Of a stretch of 64,000 bases of DNA, positions 18,180-27,589 are shown in pieces. Origin of the DNA: an uncultured Nitrospirales bacterium (lineage in GTDB: Bacteria > Nitrospirota > Nitrospiria > Nitrospirales > UBA8639); assembly GCA_958295805.1 (NCBI GenBank), contig OY282373.1, positions 2,141,001 to 2,205,000 of the forward strand, in the 5' to 3' direction. The position numbers and the translations under genes are program-made. Under the pieces are notes generated by a model, which saw only the letters and a program-made list of their open reading frames with translations, searched no databases and was not told the DNA's origin. Numbering within the stretch: the first letter of the stretch is position 1; every line of letters begins with the position of its first letter.

Positions 18180-19388
18180 TTACTCCTTCACCCCGGCCCT
18201 CTCCCGGGGGGAGAGGGTGTTCCGTTTCATGGCGACAATTTTCTGGGCGGCCTCCCAGAGATCCGTAGCCACGTCAACGTGTAATCCTGAGTCGGTCAAC
18301 AGCGTTCTGCCTTCCTCGGCGTTCGTGCCCTGCAGGCGAACCACGACGGGCAGCGTGATGCCGACTTCTTTTGCGGCGTCAATGACGCCGTACGCAATGC
18401 GTTCGCACCGAACGATGCCCCCGAAGACGTTGATGAAAATGCCTTTCACTTTCTTGTCTTTCAGCAGGATGCGAAATCCCGCGGCTACCGTTTCTTTGGT
18501 CGCTCCGCCGCCGACGTCCAAAAAATTTGCCGGTTCCGCCCCGGCCAGCTTGATGACGTCCATCGTGGCCATGGCCAGGCCGGCACCGTTCACCATACAT
18601 CCGATGTCCCCGTCGAGTTTCACGTAGTTCAGATTGTGTTCACCGGCTTCAATTTCCAACGGTTCTTCTTCATGCAGGTCTCGGAACGTTTGCACGTCAG
18701 GGTGTCTCATCAGTCCGTTGTCGTCGAACGAGACTTTCCCGTCAAGGGCAATCAGCGTTTTTTCCGTGGTGATGACCAAGGGATTGATCTCCACTAATGC
18801 GGCGTTTTTCTCCATAAAGAGACGATAGACGTTTTCCAGCAACCGGATGAATGGATTCACCACGGCTTTTTCGAGAGCAAATAATCCCAAGCCGACGGCC
18901 AGATTTCTTCCGTTGTGCCCTTGAAACCCGACGGCCGGATCGATGGCTTCTCTGATGACTTTTTCCGGGGTCGTCTCGGCCACTTCTTCGATTTCCATTC
19001 CACCTTCAGTGCTCGCAATGAACGTGGGGCACCCCGTCTTTCGATCCACCAACACGCTCAGGTACAACTCTTTGTCAATGCCCGCACCCTCTTCAATCAA
19101 CACGCGACGCACTTTTCTGCCTTTGGGTCCCGTCTGATGCGTCACCAACACCTTTCCCAGAAGTTCTTGAGCCAGGGACGGCACTTCGTCTCTCTCTCTT
19201 GTGATCTTGACTCCACCGGCTTTGCCGCGTCCTCCGGCGTGGATTTGTGCTTTGACGACGTAGACCGAGGCATCGAGCGCAGCGGCCCACTTTTCCGCGG
19301 CACGCGGCGTCTTGACGGCTTTGCCCCGAGGAACCGGGATTCCAAATTGGGCAAACAACTGTTTGGCCTGGAATTCGTGGATGTTCAT
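18180..19388 (-). CDS. sucC: Succinyl-CoA synthetase beta subunit
   Basis: ATP-grasp subunit that binds nucleotide and pairs with SucD. Seen: NIHEFQAKQLFAQFGIPVPR at the start, AQIHAGGRGKAGGVK, ALVEINPLVIT, VNGAGLAMATMD and GGIVRCERIAYGVI, all standard. About 402 residues. ATG 19388 has the better distance from GGGAG than the preceding ATG 19391. The last 13 residues (NTLSPRERAGVKE) are encoded by a REP palindrome, so the C-terminal tail appears acquired. Confidence 0.96.
   Translation of the reverse strand: MNIHEFQAKQLFAQFGIPVPRGKAVKTPRAAEKWAAALDASVYVVKAQIHAGGRGKAGGVKITRERDEVPSLAQELLGKVLVTHQTGPKGRKVRRVLIEEGAGIDKELYLSVLVDRKTGCPTFIASTEGGMEIEEVAETTPEKVIREAIDPAVGFQGHNGRNLAVGLGLFALEKAVVNPFIRLLENVYRLFMEKNAALVEINPLVITTEKTLIALDGKVSFDDNGLMRHPDVQTFRDLHEEEPLEIEAGEHNLNYVKLDGDIGCMVNGAGLAMATMDVIKLAGAEPANFLDVGGGATKETVAAGFRILLKDKKVKGIFINVFGGIVRCERIAYGVIDAAKEVGITLPVVVRLQGTNAEEGRTLLTDSGLHVDVATDLWEAAQKIVAMKRNTLSPRERAGVKE
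18185..18221. repeat. REP palindrome overlapping the 3' end of sucC
   Basis: CACCCCGGCCCTCTCCCG with a GGGGGGAGAGGG arm, the same family as at 14519 and 14620. Here it lies inside the reading frame and supplies sucC's last codons. Confidence 0.75.
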
Positions 19389-19466
19389 CATTCTCCCTTC
19401 AGATTAGATTGCAGATTGTTGATTGCAGATTGAAAATCAAAAATCGAGGAAATCAAAAATCTGCAA

Positions 19467-21044
19467 TCATTGCCTGGTGTAAGCAGGCAGCACCATCGGG
19501 GAAACCATCTGATGGGTGACGCCGTGTTGCTTCGCGTCGGCTCGAAAGCGTTGCAAATGGTTCAACGTCAACCGGCCCTGCACAATCGTTTGGCCTCTGG
19601 CCGCAGCCGCAAGTCCCGAACGTTTTCCAAACACCATCAAGTCCAGCAGGGAATTCCCCATCAAGCGATTGCGCCCGTGCAGGCCGCCGGAGGTTTCTCC
19701 GGCTACCCAGAGATTCTTCACCGGCGTTTCACCATTGACGTCGATTTTCACGCCCCCGTTCTGATAATGGAGCGTCGGATAAATCAGCACGGGGTCCGCT
19801 CGGATATCCACGCCGTACCGTTCATATTGCCGAACCATGGCGGGGAAATGCTTCTCCAAGGTGCCTTTCCCTGACTCGACTTCCAGCAGCGGCGTATCCA
19901 ACCACACGCCGACCCGACCGGTCGCCGTTCGCACGCCCCGGCCTTCTTCGCACTCACGAATAATCGAGGAAGAGACCACGTCGCGCGTATCCAACTCATT
20001 GACGAACCGATCACCCTTGGCATTGACCAGATGCCCGCCTTCCGACCGTATACCCTCGGTAACCAACTGTCCCACGAGTTGCTCCGGATACACGCCCCCG
20101 GAGGGATGATATTGAAACGTATCGATCTGCGTCACCGGCGCACCGATTCGATAGGCCAGCGCCAGCCCGTCACCCGTGGCCCCGTAATGATTGCTCGTCG
20201 GGAATCCCTGGATGTGCAATCTTCCAATCCCGCCGGTGGCCAGAATCACGGTCTTGGCCGCCACGACGACGAAACGTTTGTTATCGAGATCCTTGAGCAC
20301 GGCGCCGGTACACGCGCCCTGGTCGTCACTCAGAAGTTCCATGGCCGCGGCAAATTCGAGAAGCTGAATCCGTTGGTTGAGCATCTCATCCTTGAGCACG
20401 CGCATGATCTCGAGACCGGTATAATCCGAACAGGTGAGCAACCGCTCCCTGGTACTCCCTCCGCCTTTTTTGACGTGGAGATTACCGTCGGGGTCCCGAT
20501 CAAACAGGACTCCCAACTCCAACAACCATTTTGCAATCGACGGGCCTTCTTCTACCATCGTCTTCAGCAACTGATGGTCATTCTTCATGTGCCCGCCCTT
20601 GAGCGTGTCGAGAAAATGTTGCACCGGCGAATCATTCGGGGCCACGGCGACTTGGATGCCGCCTTGCGCCATCACGGAATTCGAATCGCCCAAGCGCAAC
20701 TTGGTGGCCAACAACACGTCGGCGCCCTGCCCGTGTGCGTGAAGCGCCGCGGCGCATCCCGCGCCTCCCCCGCCTACCACCAACACGTCAACCACGTGGT
20801 CCGGCACGAGAGGCAGGTCGTCGGGAATCGAGCTGTCGCCCTCCAGGATTGAGGCGAGTTCGTGAACCGTCAGGTCGCCTTTATTGGGACCAAAGGCAAT
20901 CGGACGGTAGGCCGCTTGACGATGATCCGGATGAAATTTTTTAATCAGCGCGTCGCGTTCGGCCGGAGACAGCCTGGGAAGGGTTTGCCGTTGGCGGGCA
21001 TCACGAGATTTGTGAACGGCGGCGTGGAGGGGTTGAACGTCCAT
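19467..21044 (-). CDS. frdA: Fumarate reductase/succinate dehydrogenase flavoprotein-type subunit
   Basis: FAD-dependent subunit expected to reduce fumarate in the reverse cycle. The 525 residues have the dinucleotide motif VLVVGGGGAGCAAALHA, SNSVMAQGGIQVA, the STRERLLTCSDYTG loop, FQYHPSGGVYPEQL and the C-terminal WVAGETSGGLHGRNRLMGNS. The FAD motif starts only at about residue 88; the first ~85 residues (including KKFHPDHRQAAYRPIAFGP) are an extension most relatives lack. L-aspartate oxidase is the nearest alternative, but the adjacent Fe-S subunit gene favours fumarate reductase. No membrane-anchor genes are nearby. Confidence 0.85.
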   Translation of the reverse strand: MDVQPLHAAVHKSRDARQRQTLPRLSPAERDALIKKFHPDHRQAAYRPIAFGPNKGDLTVHELASILEGDSSIPDDLPLVPDHVVDVLVVGGGGAGCAAALHAHGQGADVLLATKLRLGDSNSVMAQGGIQVAVAPNDSPVQHFLDTLKGGHMKNDHQLLKTMVEEGPSIAKWLLELGVLFDRDPDGNLHVKKGGGSTRERLLTCSDYTGLEIMRVLKDEMLNQRIQLLEFAAAMELLSDDQGACTGAVLKDLDNKRFVVVAAKTVILATGGIGRLHIQGFPTSNHYGATGDGLALAYRIGAPVTQIDTFQYHPSGGVYPEQLVGQLVTEGIRSEGGHLVNAKGDRFVNELDTRDVVSSSIIRECEEGRGVRTATGRVGVWLDTPLLEVESGKGTLEKHFPAMVRQYERYGVDIRADPVLIYPTLHYQNGGVKIDVNGETPVKNLWVAGETSGGLHGRNRLMGNSLLDLMVFGKRSGLAAAARGQTIVQGRLTLNHLQRFRADAKQHGVTHQMVSPMVLPAYTRQ

Positions 21045-21115
21045 CGGGAACGGCGTTGATTGTGGATTGTGGATTGTTGATTTTCAATCTGCGATCAACG
21101 CGCACCAATCTAAAA

Positions 21116-21829
21116 TCAACACTCACCAATCTCCTGTAATTCTTCATCGGTCATCCGTAAGACGCGATTCCAATCGTCATGATACTGCCCTTCTTCAATG
21201 GCCTTGATGCGGTCAAACAGACCGGGCGGCTTGGCCATTTCCCGTACCCCATAAGCCCGACTGGCATAGACCGCCACTAAACTGGGGGCGATATCGGCAA
21301 TACACACCGGCGCACACAAGCCACACATCACGCAGTCCATAAACGTCTCCGACACCGCTTGAAAATCACCGAAGACGGCTTTCCAGACCCCCTCGCGCAC
21401 GTCGATGTTTTGTGGGCAGGCTTCGGTACACGCGTTGCAATTCCGGCACAACGGGGCTTCGGGATAGAGTTCAAACAAGGCTTGCTTGTGATCCTGGATT
21501 TGATTCAAATCATACGTGGCTTTCCGGGCGGGAAACGGCGGTGCAAACGAAAACGACATCCCGTCTTCAACCGCACGTGAGCACGCCAGGCAGGTTTTCA
21601 CTTTCGGATCGTCCTTCGTCCGGTAATAGGTGGCACAGGCCCCGCAAAACCCACCCAGACAGCCGGCCCCTCGCGTGACGTCGTGACCGGTATACCACAG
21701 GGACTTCATGAGGGTAATTCCCGCGGGCACCCGAAAGGGTTTTCCCGCGATCTCCACCGTGACCATCTCCGGTTGGAGCGCGTCTTCCTGCCTCACGGCG
21801 TTGTCTTTGTCAGAAGATTCGGTAGCCAT
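21116..21829 (-). CDS. frdB: Fumarate reductase-type iron-sulfur subunit
   Basis: Electron-transfer subunit for the flavoprotein encoded 71 bp downstream. Seen: a plant-type 2Fe-2S site (AGCLGGFCGACATYY, then CLAC), and two Cys groups for 4Fe-4S/3Fe-4S clusters (CRNCNACTEACP and CVMCGLCAPVC). About 237 residues, normal for FrdB/SdhB. ATG 21829 is used; the preceding codon is TTG. The 21833-21999 gap on its 5' side holds short repeats of CAGAATGACAGATG. Confidence 0.88.
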   Translation of the reverse strand: MATESSDKDNAVRQEDALQPEMVTVEIAGKPFRVPAGITLMKSLWYTGHDVTRGAGCLGGFCGACATYYRTKDDPKVKTCLACSRAVEDGMSFSFAPPFPARKATYDLNQIQDHKQALFELYPEAPLCRNCNACTEACPQNIDVREGVWKAVFGDFQAVSETFMDCVMCGLCAPVCIADIAPSLVAVYASRAYGVREMAKPPGLFDRIKAIEEGQYHDDWNRVLRMTDEELQEIGEC

Positions 21830-21999
21830 CAATGATTGTCCGGGGTTTCTGAACCGTGATCATAGCGCCGGTTCAGGGTATGGGGGGTGAGATTCTTCGT
21901 CGCAAGCTCCTCAGAATGACAGATGGGGAGCCAGTTTCTCAGAATGACAGATGTTGAGACGGACTGACACATGTTGAGACGGCTTCTCTTCACTACACG

Positions 22000-24246
22000 T
22001 TAATTCAAAGCGTTTAAGGCCGAACCCGCCCGGAACCAGTTCAGTTGCTGTTCGGTCATGCTGTGATTGGCTTGAATCGTGACGTCTTTTCCATCCTTTT
22101 TATAAATGGTGACGGCAACGGGTTTCCCGGGTGCCAAGGCATTGAGGCCGGTCACGCTGACTCGATCCTCTTGTTCGATCTGCTCATAATCAGCGGGGTT
22201 CACAAACGTCATGGGAAGGATGCCCTGTTTCTTCAGGTTCGTTTCATGGATTCGTGCAAAGCTCTTGGTCAAGACGGCCTTGACTCCAAGGAACCGCGGG
22301 GACATGGCGGCGTGTTCCCGGCTGCTCCCTTCGCCGTAATTTTCGTCACCCACGACGAAGGAACCGATCCCTTTGCTCTTATAATCCCGCGCGATGTGTG
22401 ACAGCGTCAGACCGGACTCGCCGGTGAGGACGTTCGTCCCTTTTCCGGTTTCTCCCGAAAAGGCATTGTTGGCACCAAGAAACACGTTGTCGCTGATCTT
22501 GTCCAGATGCCCGCGATATTTCAACCACGGACCAGCCGGGGAAATATGATCCGTCGTGGTTTTCCCCTTGGTCTTAATCAACACCGGCAATTTTTCAAAA
22601 TCCCCGCCGTCCCATCCGGGAAAGGGCTGCAACAACTGGAGCCGTTCACTGTTTGACGGCAGGTCAATGGCCAACCCTTCTCCATTCTCCGCCGGAGGAA
22701 GAAACCCTTCTCCGCCTTTCGCAAATCCTTGAGAGGGTAATTCCTCACCTTGCGGGGGATCGAGTTTGATCTGCCGACCATCAGGGGTAGGCAGGGAATC
22801 TTGCATGGGATTGAATCCCAGTTCTCCCGACAGAGCATACGCGGCGACCAGTTCCGGGCTCGCTAAAAAGGAAAGGGTGTCGGCGATCCCATCGTTCCGA
22901 CCGGGAAAATTGCGGTTAAAGGAGCTGACAATCGAATCGGCTCGGCCTTTAACGCCGTCCGTCCGTTTCCATTGGCCGATGCACGGACCACAGGCGTTCG
23001 CCAACACGGTTGCCCCCAGATCTTCAAACGTCTCCAGAAACCCGTCGCGTTTCATGGTGTGAAAAATCCGTTCCGACCCCGGCGAGACCAGAAAGGCGGT
23101 TTTGGCTTTCAAGCCCGCTTGCAAGCCTTGTCTGACGACGTGAGCCGCGCGGCTGATGTCTTCATAGGAAGAATTGGTGCAACTGCCCAACAAGGTGGCT
23201 TTCAATGCCACGGGATACCCCTTTTCCCTGGCTTCATCCGCCAACTTGGACACGGGTCTGGCTAAATCCGGGGAATGCGGACCCACCACGTGCGGTTCCA
23301 GGGTGGACAGATCGATTTCCAGGACTTCATCAAAATACCGTTCCGGGGATTCATGCACTTCAGGGTCCGCGACCAGCATCGCCTTGTTGGCTTCGGCCAG
23401 CTTGGCGACGTCTTCGCGTTCCATCATCCTGAGATAGTCCACCATTTTTTGATCGAAGGGAAACACCGACGTAGTCGCGCCGAGTTCGGCGCCCATGTTG
23501 GTAATCGTGCCCTTGCCGGTTGCACTGATGGTGGCGGCACCCGGCCCGAAATATTCGACGATTTTGTTGGTGCCGCCCTTGACGGTCAGTCGTCCGCAGA
23601 TGGAGAGAATCACGTCCTTGGGGGAAGTCCATCCATTCAACTTGCCGGTAAGCTTGACCCCGATGAGTTTAGGGTGCAGCACTTCCCACGGTAATCCGGC
23701 CATGACTTCACCGGCATCGGCACCACCGACGCCAATGGCCAACATGCCCAGTCCGCCGCCGTTCGGGGTGTGGGAATCCGTCCCGATCATCAATCCACCC
23801 GGAAAGGCGTAATTTTCCAGGACGACCTGATGAATGATGCCCGCTCCGGGTTTCCAGAACCCGATGCCGTATTTTTTTGCGGCCGATTCTAAAAAGTTGT
23901 ACACCTCCCGATTCTCATCGCACGCTCGCAGCAGGTCTTTTTCAGACCCCATCTCCGCCCGAATCAAATGGTCGCAATGAATCGTGCTGGGGACCGCGGC
24001 TTTTTTCTTCCCCGCCTGGATGAATTGCAGCATGGCCATCTGAGCCGTGGCATCCTGCATGGCCACGCGATCCGGTCGAAGGGCCAGCATGGCTTTTCCC
24101 CGCTCCCACGCCTGGGTTTGGAAATCGTCGGCATGGGAGACCATGATTTTTTCAGCCAGGGTCAACCCACGGCCGAACTGCTTGCGAGCGGCCTCCACGG
24201 CCGCCGGCATTGTTGCGTAGACATTCTTCACCAGTTCAATCGACAT
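22000..24246 (-). CDS. acn: Aconitate hydratase
   Basis: Interconverts citrate and isocitrate; 4Fe-4S enzyme. The 748-residue length and motifs match the mitochondrial-type (AcnA superfamily) enzyme. Cluster cysteines are in LLGSCTNSSYED (about 355) and NACGPCIGQW (about 418 and 421). GTDSHTPNGGGLGMLAIG and the C-terminal swivel domain (GDENYGEGSSREHAAMSPR) are intact. It lies between aclA and frdB on the same strand with short gaps (61 and 170 bp). Confidence 0.96.
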   Translation of the reverse strand: MSIELVKNVYATMPAAVEAARKQFGRGLTLAEKIMVSHADDFQTQAWERGKAMLALRPDRVAMQDATAQMAMLQFIQAGKKKAAVPSTIHCDHLIRAEMGSEKDLLRACDENREVYNFLESAAKKYGIGFWKPGAGIIHQVVLENYAFPGGLMIGTDSHTPNGGGLGMLAIGVGGADAGEVMAGLPWEVLHPKLIGVKLTGKLNGWTSPKDVILSICGRLTVKGGTNKIVEYFGPGAATISATGKGTITNMGAELGATTSVFPFDQKMVDYLRMMEREDVAKLAEANKAMLVADPEVHESPERYFDEVLEIDLSTLEPHVVGPHSPDLARPVSKLADEAREKGYPVALKATLLGSCTNSSYEDISRAAHVVRQGLQAGLKAKTAFLVSPGSERIFHTMKRDGFLETFEDLGATVLANACGPCIGQWKRTDGVKGRADSIVSSFNRNFPGRNDGIADTLSFLASPELVAAYALSGELGFNPMQDSLPTPDGRQIKLDPPQGEELPSQGFAKGGEGFLPPAENGEGLAIDLPSNSERLQLLQPFPGWDGGDFEKLPVLIKTKGKTTTDHISPAGPWLKYRGHLDKISDNVFLGANNAFSGETGKGTNVLTGESGLTLSHIARDYKSKGIGSFVVGDENYGEGSSREHAAMSPRFLGVKAVLTKSFARIHETNLKKQGILPMTFVNPADYEQIEQEDRVSVTGLNALAPGKPVAVTIYKKDGKDVTIQANHSMTEQQLNWFRAGSALNALN

Positions 24247-24307
24247 GATGCGTTCTCCTCCCTAGTCCAGTAGCCAGCACCGGCCACCGGTCATGAGCCT
24301 CTGACTA

Positions 24308-26134
24308 CTATTTCAACGGCGGCACTTCCCGACGGCTCGGGGCCGCGTAGCTTACTAGATAGTTAAACAAACGAATGAGGCGACTCCCTTGCCGCTTTTG
24401 ATCGGTCCAATGACCGATCAGGCCGATGGTTCGCGCCAACAAGAAAAATCCGTTCAAGCTATCGACGGGGAACCCGATGTCAACCAGCACCGCGGCCATG
24501 GTGCCGTCCACGTTCAAAATCAAGTTGTCTTTTTTCGCCGCAGTGACTTTCTCAACCTCCAGGGCAAAGTCGAGGTGAGGCATCGGCACGTCAAGGCTTT
24601 TGACGTATCGCACTAATTCCTTGACCCGTTTATCCGGATTCCGAAGACTCTTCACGCGATGGCCGATGCCCGGCACCGGCCCCACGTTTTTCTTCATGTG
24701 CGCCAGAAACTCGTCCACCGACATGCCGTTGTCAACGGCAAACTTGAAATACCGGCCGGCGTCCGTGACCGCGCCGCCGAACCGCGGGCCGATCATAATC
24801 AACCCCGCGGCAACGGCTTGAGACAATCCGATGCCCGCACACGCCGCAATGATGGTGGTCAACGCTCCGCTGACGCAGGGTCCATGATCGGCCGAAAGGA
24901 TGATGATTCTCCGAATGATTTCGGCCTCCTGCCTGCCAATCAGTCGTTTGTCCCACAGGAGCCCGATGACGTGCGGAATATCATACCCGTTGTTGATGAG
25001 TTCAGAAGCCGGATACCCTTCATACAAGGGTTCGTCTCCGCGGTCGTCACTGATGGTGGACTTGATGAGGGGGGTGACCAGCACGTCGCCGTCCTTCATG
25101 CCCTGCTCAACGGTCCGCGGCAGTCTGGGACGCTCCGCGTCACTGAGTTCGGGAATGGGCTTCACTTCGCCCGACTTCAGCAGCGCCTCATAGGCGTCTT
25201 TGATCGCTGGTCCCAACGCTCCGAAGGTATCGGGCACAATTGCCCCGGCCTTCTTCAGTGCTTCCGATTTCGCACGCGCCGACCCTTCCCCTTTGAGCCC
25301 TTCCTTGGCCCCGGCGTGACCGAATTTCATGCCCTTGGGCAAGCTTTCCTGACAAAAGCCGGACACGACGGCCAAGAGGGTAATCCGACGCTTCTTTGCG
25401 CCGTACCATTCAGCCGCCCGTTCCTCCAGATCCCCACCCATTTCACCGACGATGACCACGGCTTTGGTTTGCGGGTCGTTCTCAAACATTTCCAGATAAC
25501 TCACGTAGTCGGTTCCGGGATACGCGTCACCGCCAATTCCGATGGCCGTGGTGATTCCGTCTGCGAACTGCGAACAGATCCAGATAATTTCATTCGACAG
25601 TCCGCCGGACTTCGTGATGACCCCAAAGGAACCGGGACGATAGAGTTTGCAGGCCACCAGATTATCGAAGGCCCCGCCGATCACGCCCAAGCGACATTCC
25701 CCCGCGGACATGACCCCGATCGAGGACGGCCCATTGAAAATTTTCCCCAGTTGACGGGCGCGCTTCCCGAGCAACTTGGCATCTTTTTCGGGCAACCCTT
25801 CCGTAATCATGGACACCACGTTGACGTTGGGAGCATCCAAGGCTTCATTGGCCCCGGCATAAGCCCGGTCGGCGCCGACGTAGACCAGGCTCGTGTTGAT
25901 TTCCGGATGGTTCACGGTCGCTTCAGCGACGGTTTTATACACCGGAATCGCGACGAGTTGGTTGCCGCAGACGACTTCGTTGGTTTTCCCTGCATCCGGG
26001 GGATAGACAAACGCGGAAACGTTCAAGGGCCGCCGAATCATATGCCGGAATTCGCCCATGCGGCGAGCCGCGTTGACCCCCGCCACTCCGCCTTGAATCA
26101 CAACGTGCGTATCTTTTGTTGCCAGAATGCTCAT
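24308..26134 (-). CDS. aclA: ATP-citrate lyase, large subunit (AclA type)
   Basis: Cleaves citrate to acetyl-CoA and oxaloacetate with ATP and CoA, the key step of the reductive TCA cycle. 608 residues, equal to the Chlorobium AclA length. N-terminal succinyl-CoA-synthetase-alpha-like half (VVIQGGVAGVNAARRMGEF) has the phosphohistidine in KFGHAGAKEG (about 273). The C-terminal citrate-synthase-like half carries SADHGPCVSGALTT and VPGIGHRVKSLRNPDKRV. ATG 26134 follows AGGAGA. It lies 52 bp after aclB. Confidence 0.96.
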   Translation of the reverse strand: MSILATKDTHVVIQGGVAGVNAARRMGEFRHMIRRPLNVSAFVYPPDAGKTNEVVCGNQLVAIPVYKTVAEATVNHPEINTSLVYVGADRAYAGANEALDAPNVNVVSMITEGLPEKDAKLLGKRARQLGKIFNGPSSIGVMSAGECRLGVIGGAFDNLVACKLYRPGSFGVITKSGGLSNEIIWICSQFADGITTAIGIGGDAYPGTDYVSYLEMFENDPQTKAVVIVGEMGGDLEERAAEWYGAKKRRITLLAVVSGFCQESLPKGMKFGHAGAKEGLKGEGSARAKSEALKKAGAIVPDTFGALGPAIKDAYEALLKSGEVKPIPELSDAERPRLPRTVEQGMKDGDVLVTPLIKSTISDDRGDEPLYEGYPASELINNGYDIPHVIGLLWDKRLIGRQEAEIIRRIIILSADHGPCVSGALTTIIAACAGIGLSQAVAAGLIMIGPRFGGAVTDAGRYFKFAVDNGMSVDEFLAHMKKNVGPVPGIGHRVKSLRNPDKRVKELVRYVKSLDVPMPHLDFALEVEKVTAAKKDNLILNVDGTMAAVLVDIGFPVDSLNGFFLLARTIGLIGHWTDQKRQGSRLIRLFNYLVSYAAPSRREVPPLK

Positions 26135-26185
26135 CAATCAATCTCCTGCTTCAAGAGTTAGTGGTCGTTCGTGACCGGCCCCTGG

Positions 26186-27379
26186 TCACCGGACTAAGGC
26201 CATGTCAACGATGTCGGTCAGCGGCGTATGCCGGTCAAAGACTTCAATGTCGAACCCTTCGTCTTTCAACGCCTTCATCGCAGCTAGCCCTTCCTTTTCG
26301 TTCGGGCCACCGCGTCGCACCCAGATGCGCACGCCGTTCAACTTCCCGTCGGTTTTGGCCCGGCGAAACGCATTGATAATTCCGCCGAAGGTCTTTTTTA
26401 CGTCGGTGAAGTTGGCAATGGCTCCGCCGACGATGATGTTCTTGATGCCCGGAAGCGAGCAAATTTTGTCGGTCAGGGCTTCGACGGCCCAATCAGGAGG
26501 ATCGCCGGAATATTCGGCGTAATTGGCCAACTTGCCGCCCCGAGCCACTACCGCGTCCGAGTAATAGACGCTGGCCCCGCCGCCGGCCGGCAGCATGGCC
26601 GTGTCTCCGCCCGAAATTTCAATCAACTTCACCGACCCTTTCACCTTGGCATCCACGGCCATGATTTCTTCTTCCTTCCGGGTATAGGCCCGACCGAATT
26701 CAGCGGCAAAGGAAAAGTTCCAGTCCGGGTGCCGGAACTTCGCGTCCCCGTCCAACAGCGTCACGGCATCAAGGGCCACAAGCTCACCGGCCGCGTTCTG
26801 CACCAGCGGGTTGATTTCCAGATACTGGGCATCTTCATTTTCGAAGCAACGGAACAACTTTTGAGCAAAGGCGGCGACGCCGTTGACCAGATCACCGGAA
26901 AATCCTGCATCTTTTGCAAGACCCTGCAAATCGTCCGCGGCCGGAGATTCCCCCACGTCCACCGAGAGCCGTTTCACGCGATCCCAATTTGACTCCACTT
27001 CAATCCCGCCGCAGTTGGCCACCATAATATCGGCCCCGTCCCTGGTCGACTTGATCGCGGCGTAGTACTCGTCCGTATGGTCAACGGCTTCAGACACGAT
27101 GACCTGTCCGATCGTGAGCGTCTCGATCTTCCGCCCCAGAATTTCCTTCACCGCGGTTTTGGCACCGGATAAATCCAGCCCGACCTTGACCAGCCCAAGT
27201 TTGAAACGCGACCCCAGGGCTTCATGGGCTTTGACCACCAACGTGCCGTTCTTCAACCAATCGTTGGCTTGAGCCAACTGTTCGAATTCATCGAACGAAC
27301 TGACGACCGCATAATTCGGGGTTTGCACTCCCCATTTTTTCAACAAGCCCATTCCCGGGCCTTCAAGTACCTTAGCCAT
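26186..27379 (-). CDS. aclB: ATP-citrate lyase, small subunit (AclB type)
   Basis: The ATP-grasp/CoA-binding subunit, homologous to SucC, that pairs with AclA. About 397 residues, the usual length. Seen: LVVKAHEALGSRFKLGLVKV, QYLEINPLVQNAAGEL and the C-terminal IIVGGAIANFTDVKKTFGG. ATG 27379 follows AAAAAGGG. It is the first gene of the minus-strand run aclB-aclA-acn-frdB-frdA-sucC-sucD, so its leader likely controls the whole set. A MITE-like element sits 17 bp upstream. Confidence 0.95.
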   Translation of the reverse strand: MAKVLEGPGMGLLKKWGVQTPNYAVVSSFDEFEQLAQANDWLKNGTLVVKAHEALGSRFKLGLVKVGLDLSGAKTAVKEILGRKIETLTIGQVIVSEAVDHTDEYYAAIKSTRDGADIMVANCGGIEVESNWDRVKRLSVDVGESPAADDLQGLAKDAGFSGDLVNGVAAFAQKLFRCFENEDAQYLEINPLVQNAAGELVALDAVTLLDGDAKFRHPDWNFSFAAEFGRAYTRKEEEIMAVDAKVKGSVKLIEISGGDTAMLPAGGGASVYYSDAVVARGGKLANYAEYSGDPPDWAVEALTDKICSLPGIKNIIVGGAIANFTDVKKTFGGIINAFRRAKTDGKLNGVRIWVRRGGPNEKEGLAAMKALKDEGFDIEVFDRHTPLTDIVDMALVR

Positions 27380-27395
27380 GGTCAACCCTTTTTAG

Positions 27396-27547
27396 AGATC
27401 TTTGCACAATGTCATTCCGAGTGTAGCGAGGAATCTGAGGGTTCCGTCAGGGGACCGACCGTCACGGTAGATTCTTACCTTCGAGGCTCAGGGCAGGCGT
27501 CGGTTCGCTCTTCAGAATGACGGAGAAAGGGAGTTTTGCAAAGGTCT
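27396..27547. mobile_element. MITE-like element, 152 bp, copy B, in the aclB leader
   Basis: Same organisation as copy A at 16897: left end AGATCTTTGCACAA, right end TTTTGCAAAGGTCT, inner facing TCATTC/GAATGA arms. It lies between the predicted promoter at 27595 and aclB, so it would be transcribed as a long hairpin leader. No open frame. Confidence 0.6.
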
Positions 27548-27589
27548 CCTTTTTAATGTGAATGATTTGTGGCAATCAGGACACTGGAT

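Noticed and set aside
24659-26161. 500-residue plus-strand frame opposite aclA
   Set aside because: aclA in the other strand is a clear family member; this is its shadow.
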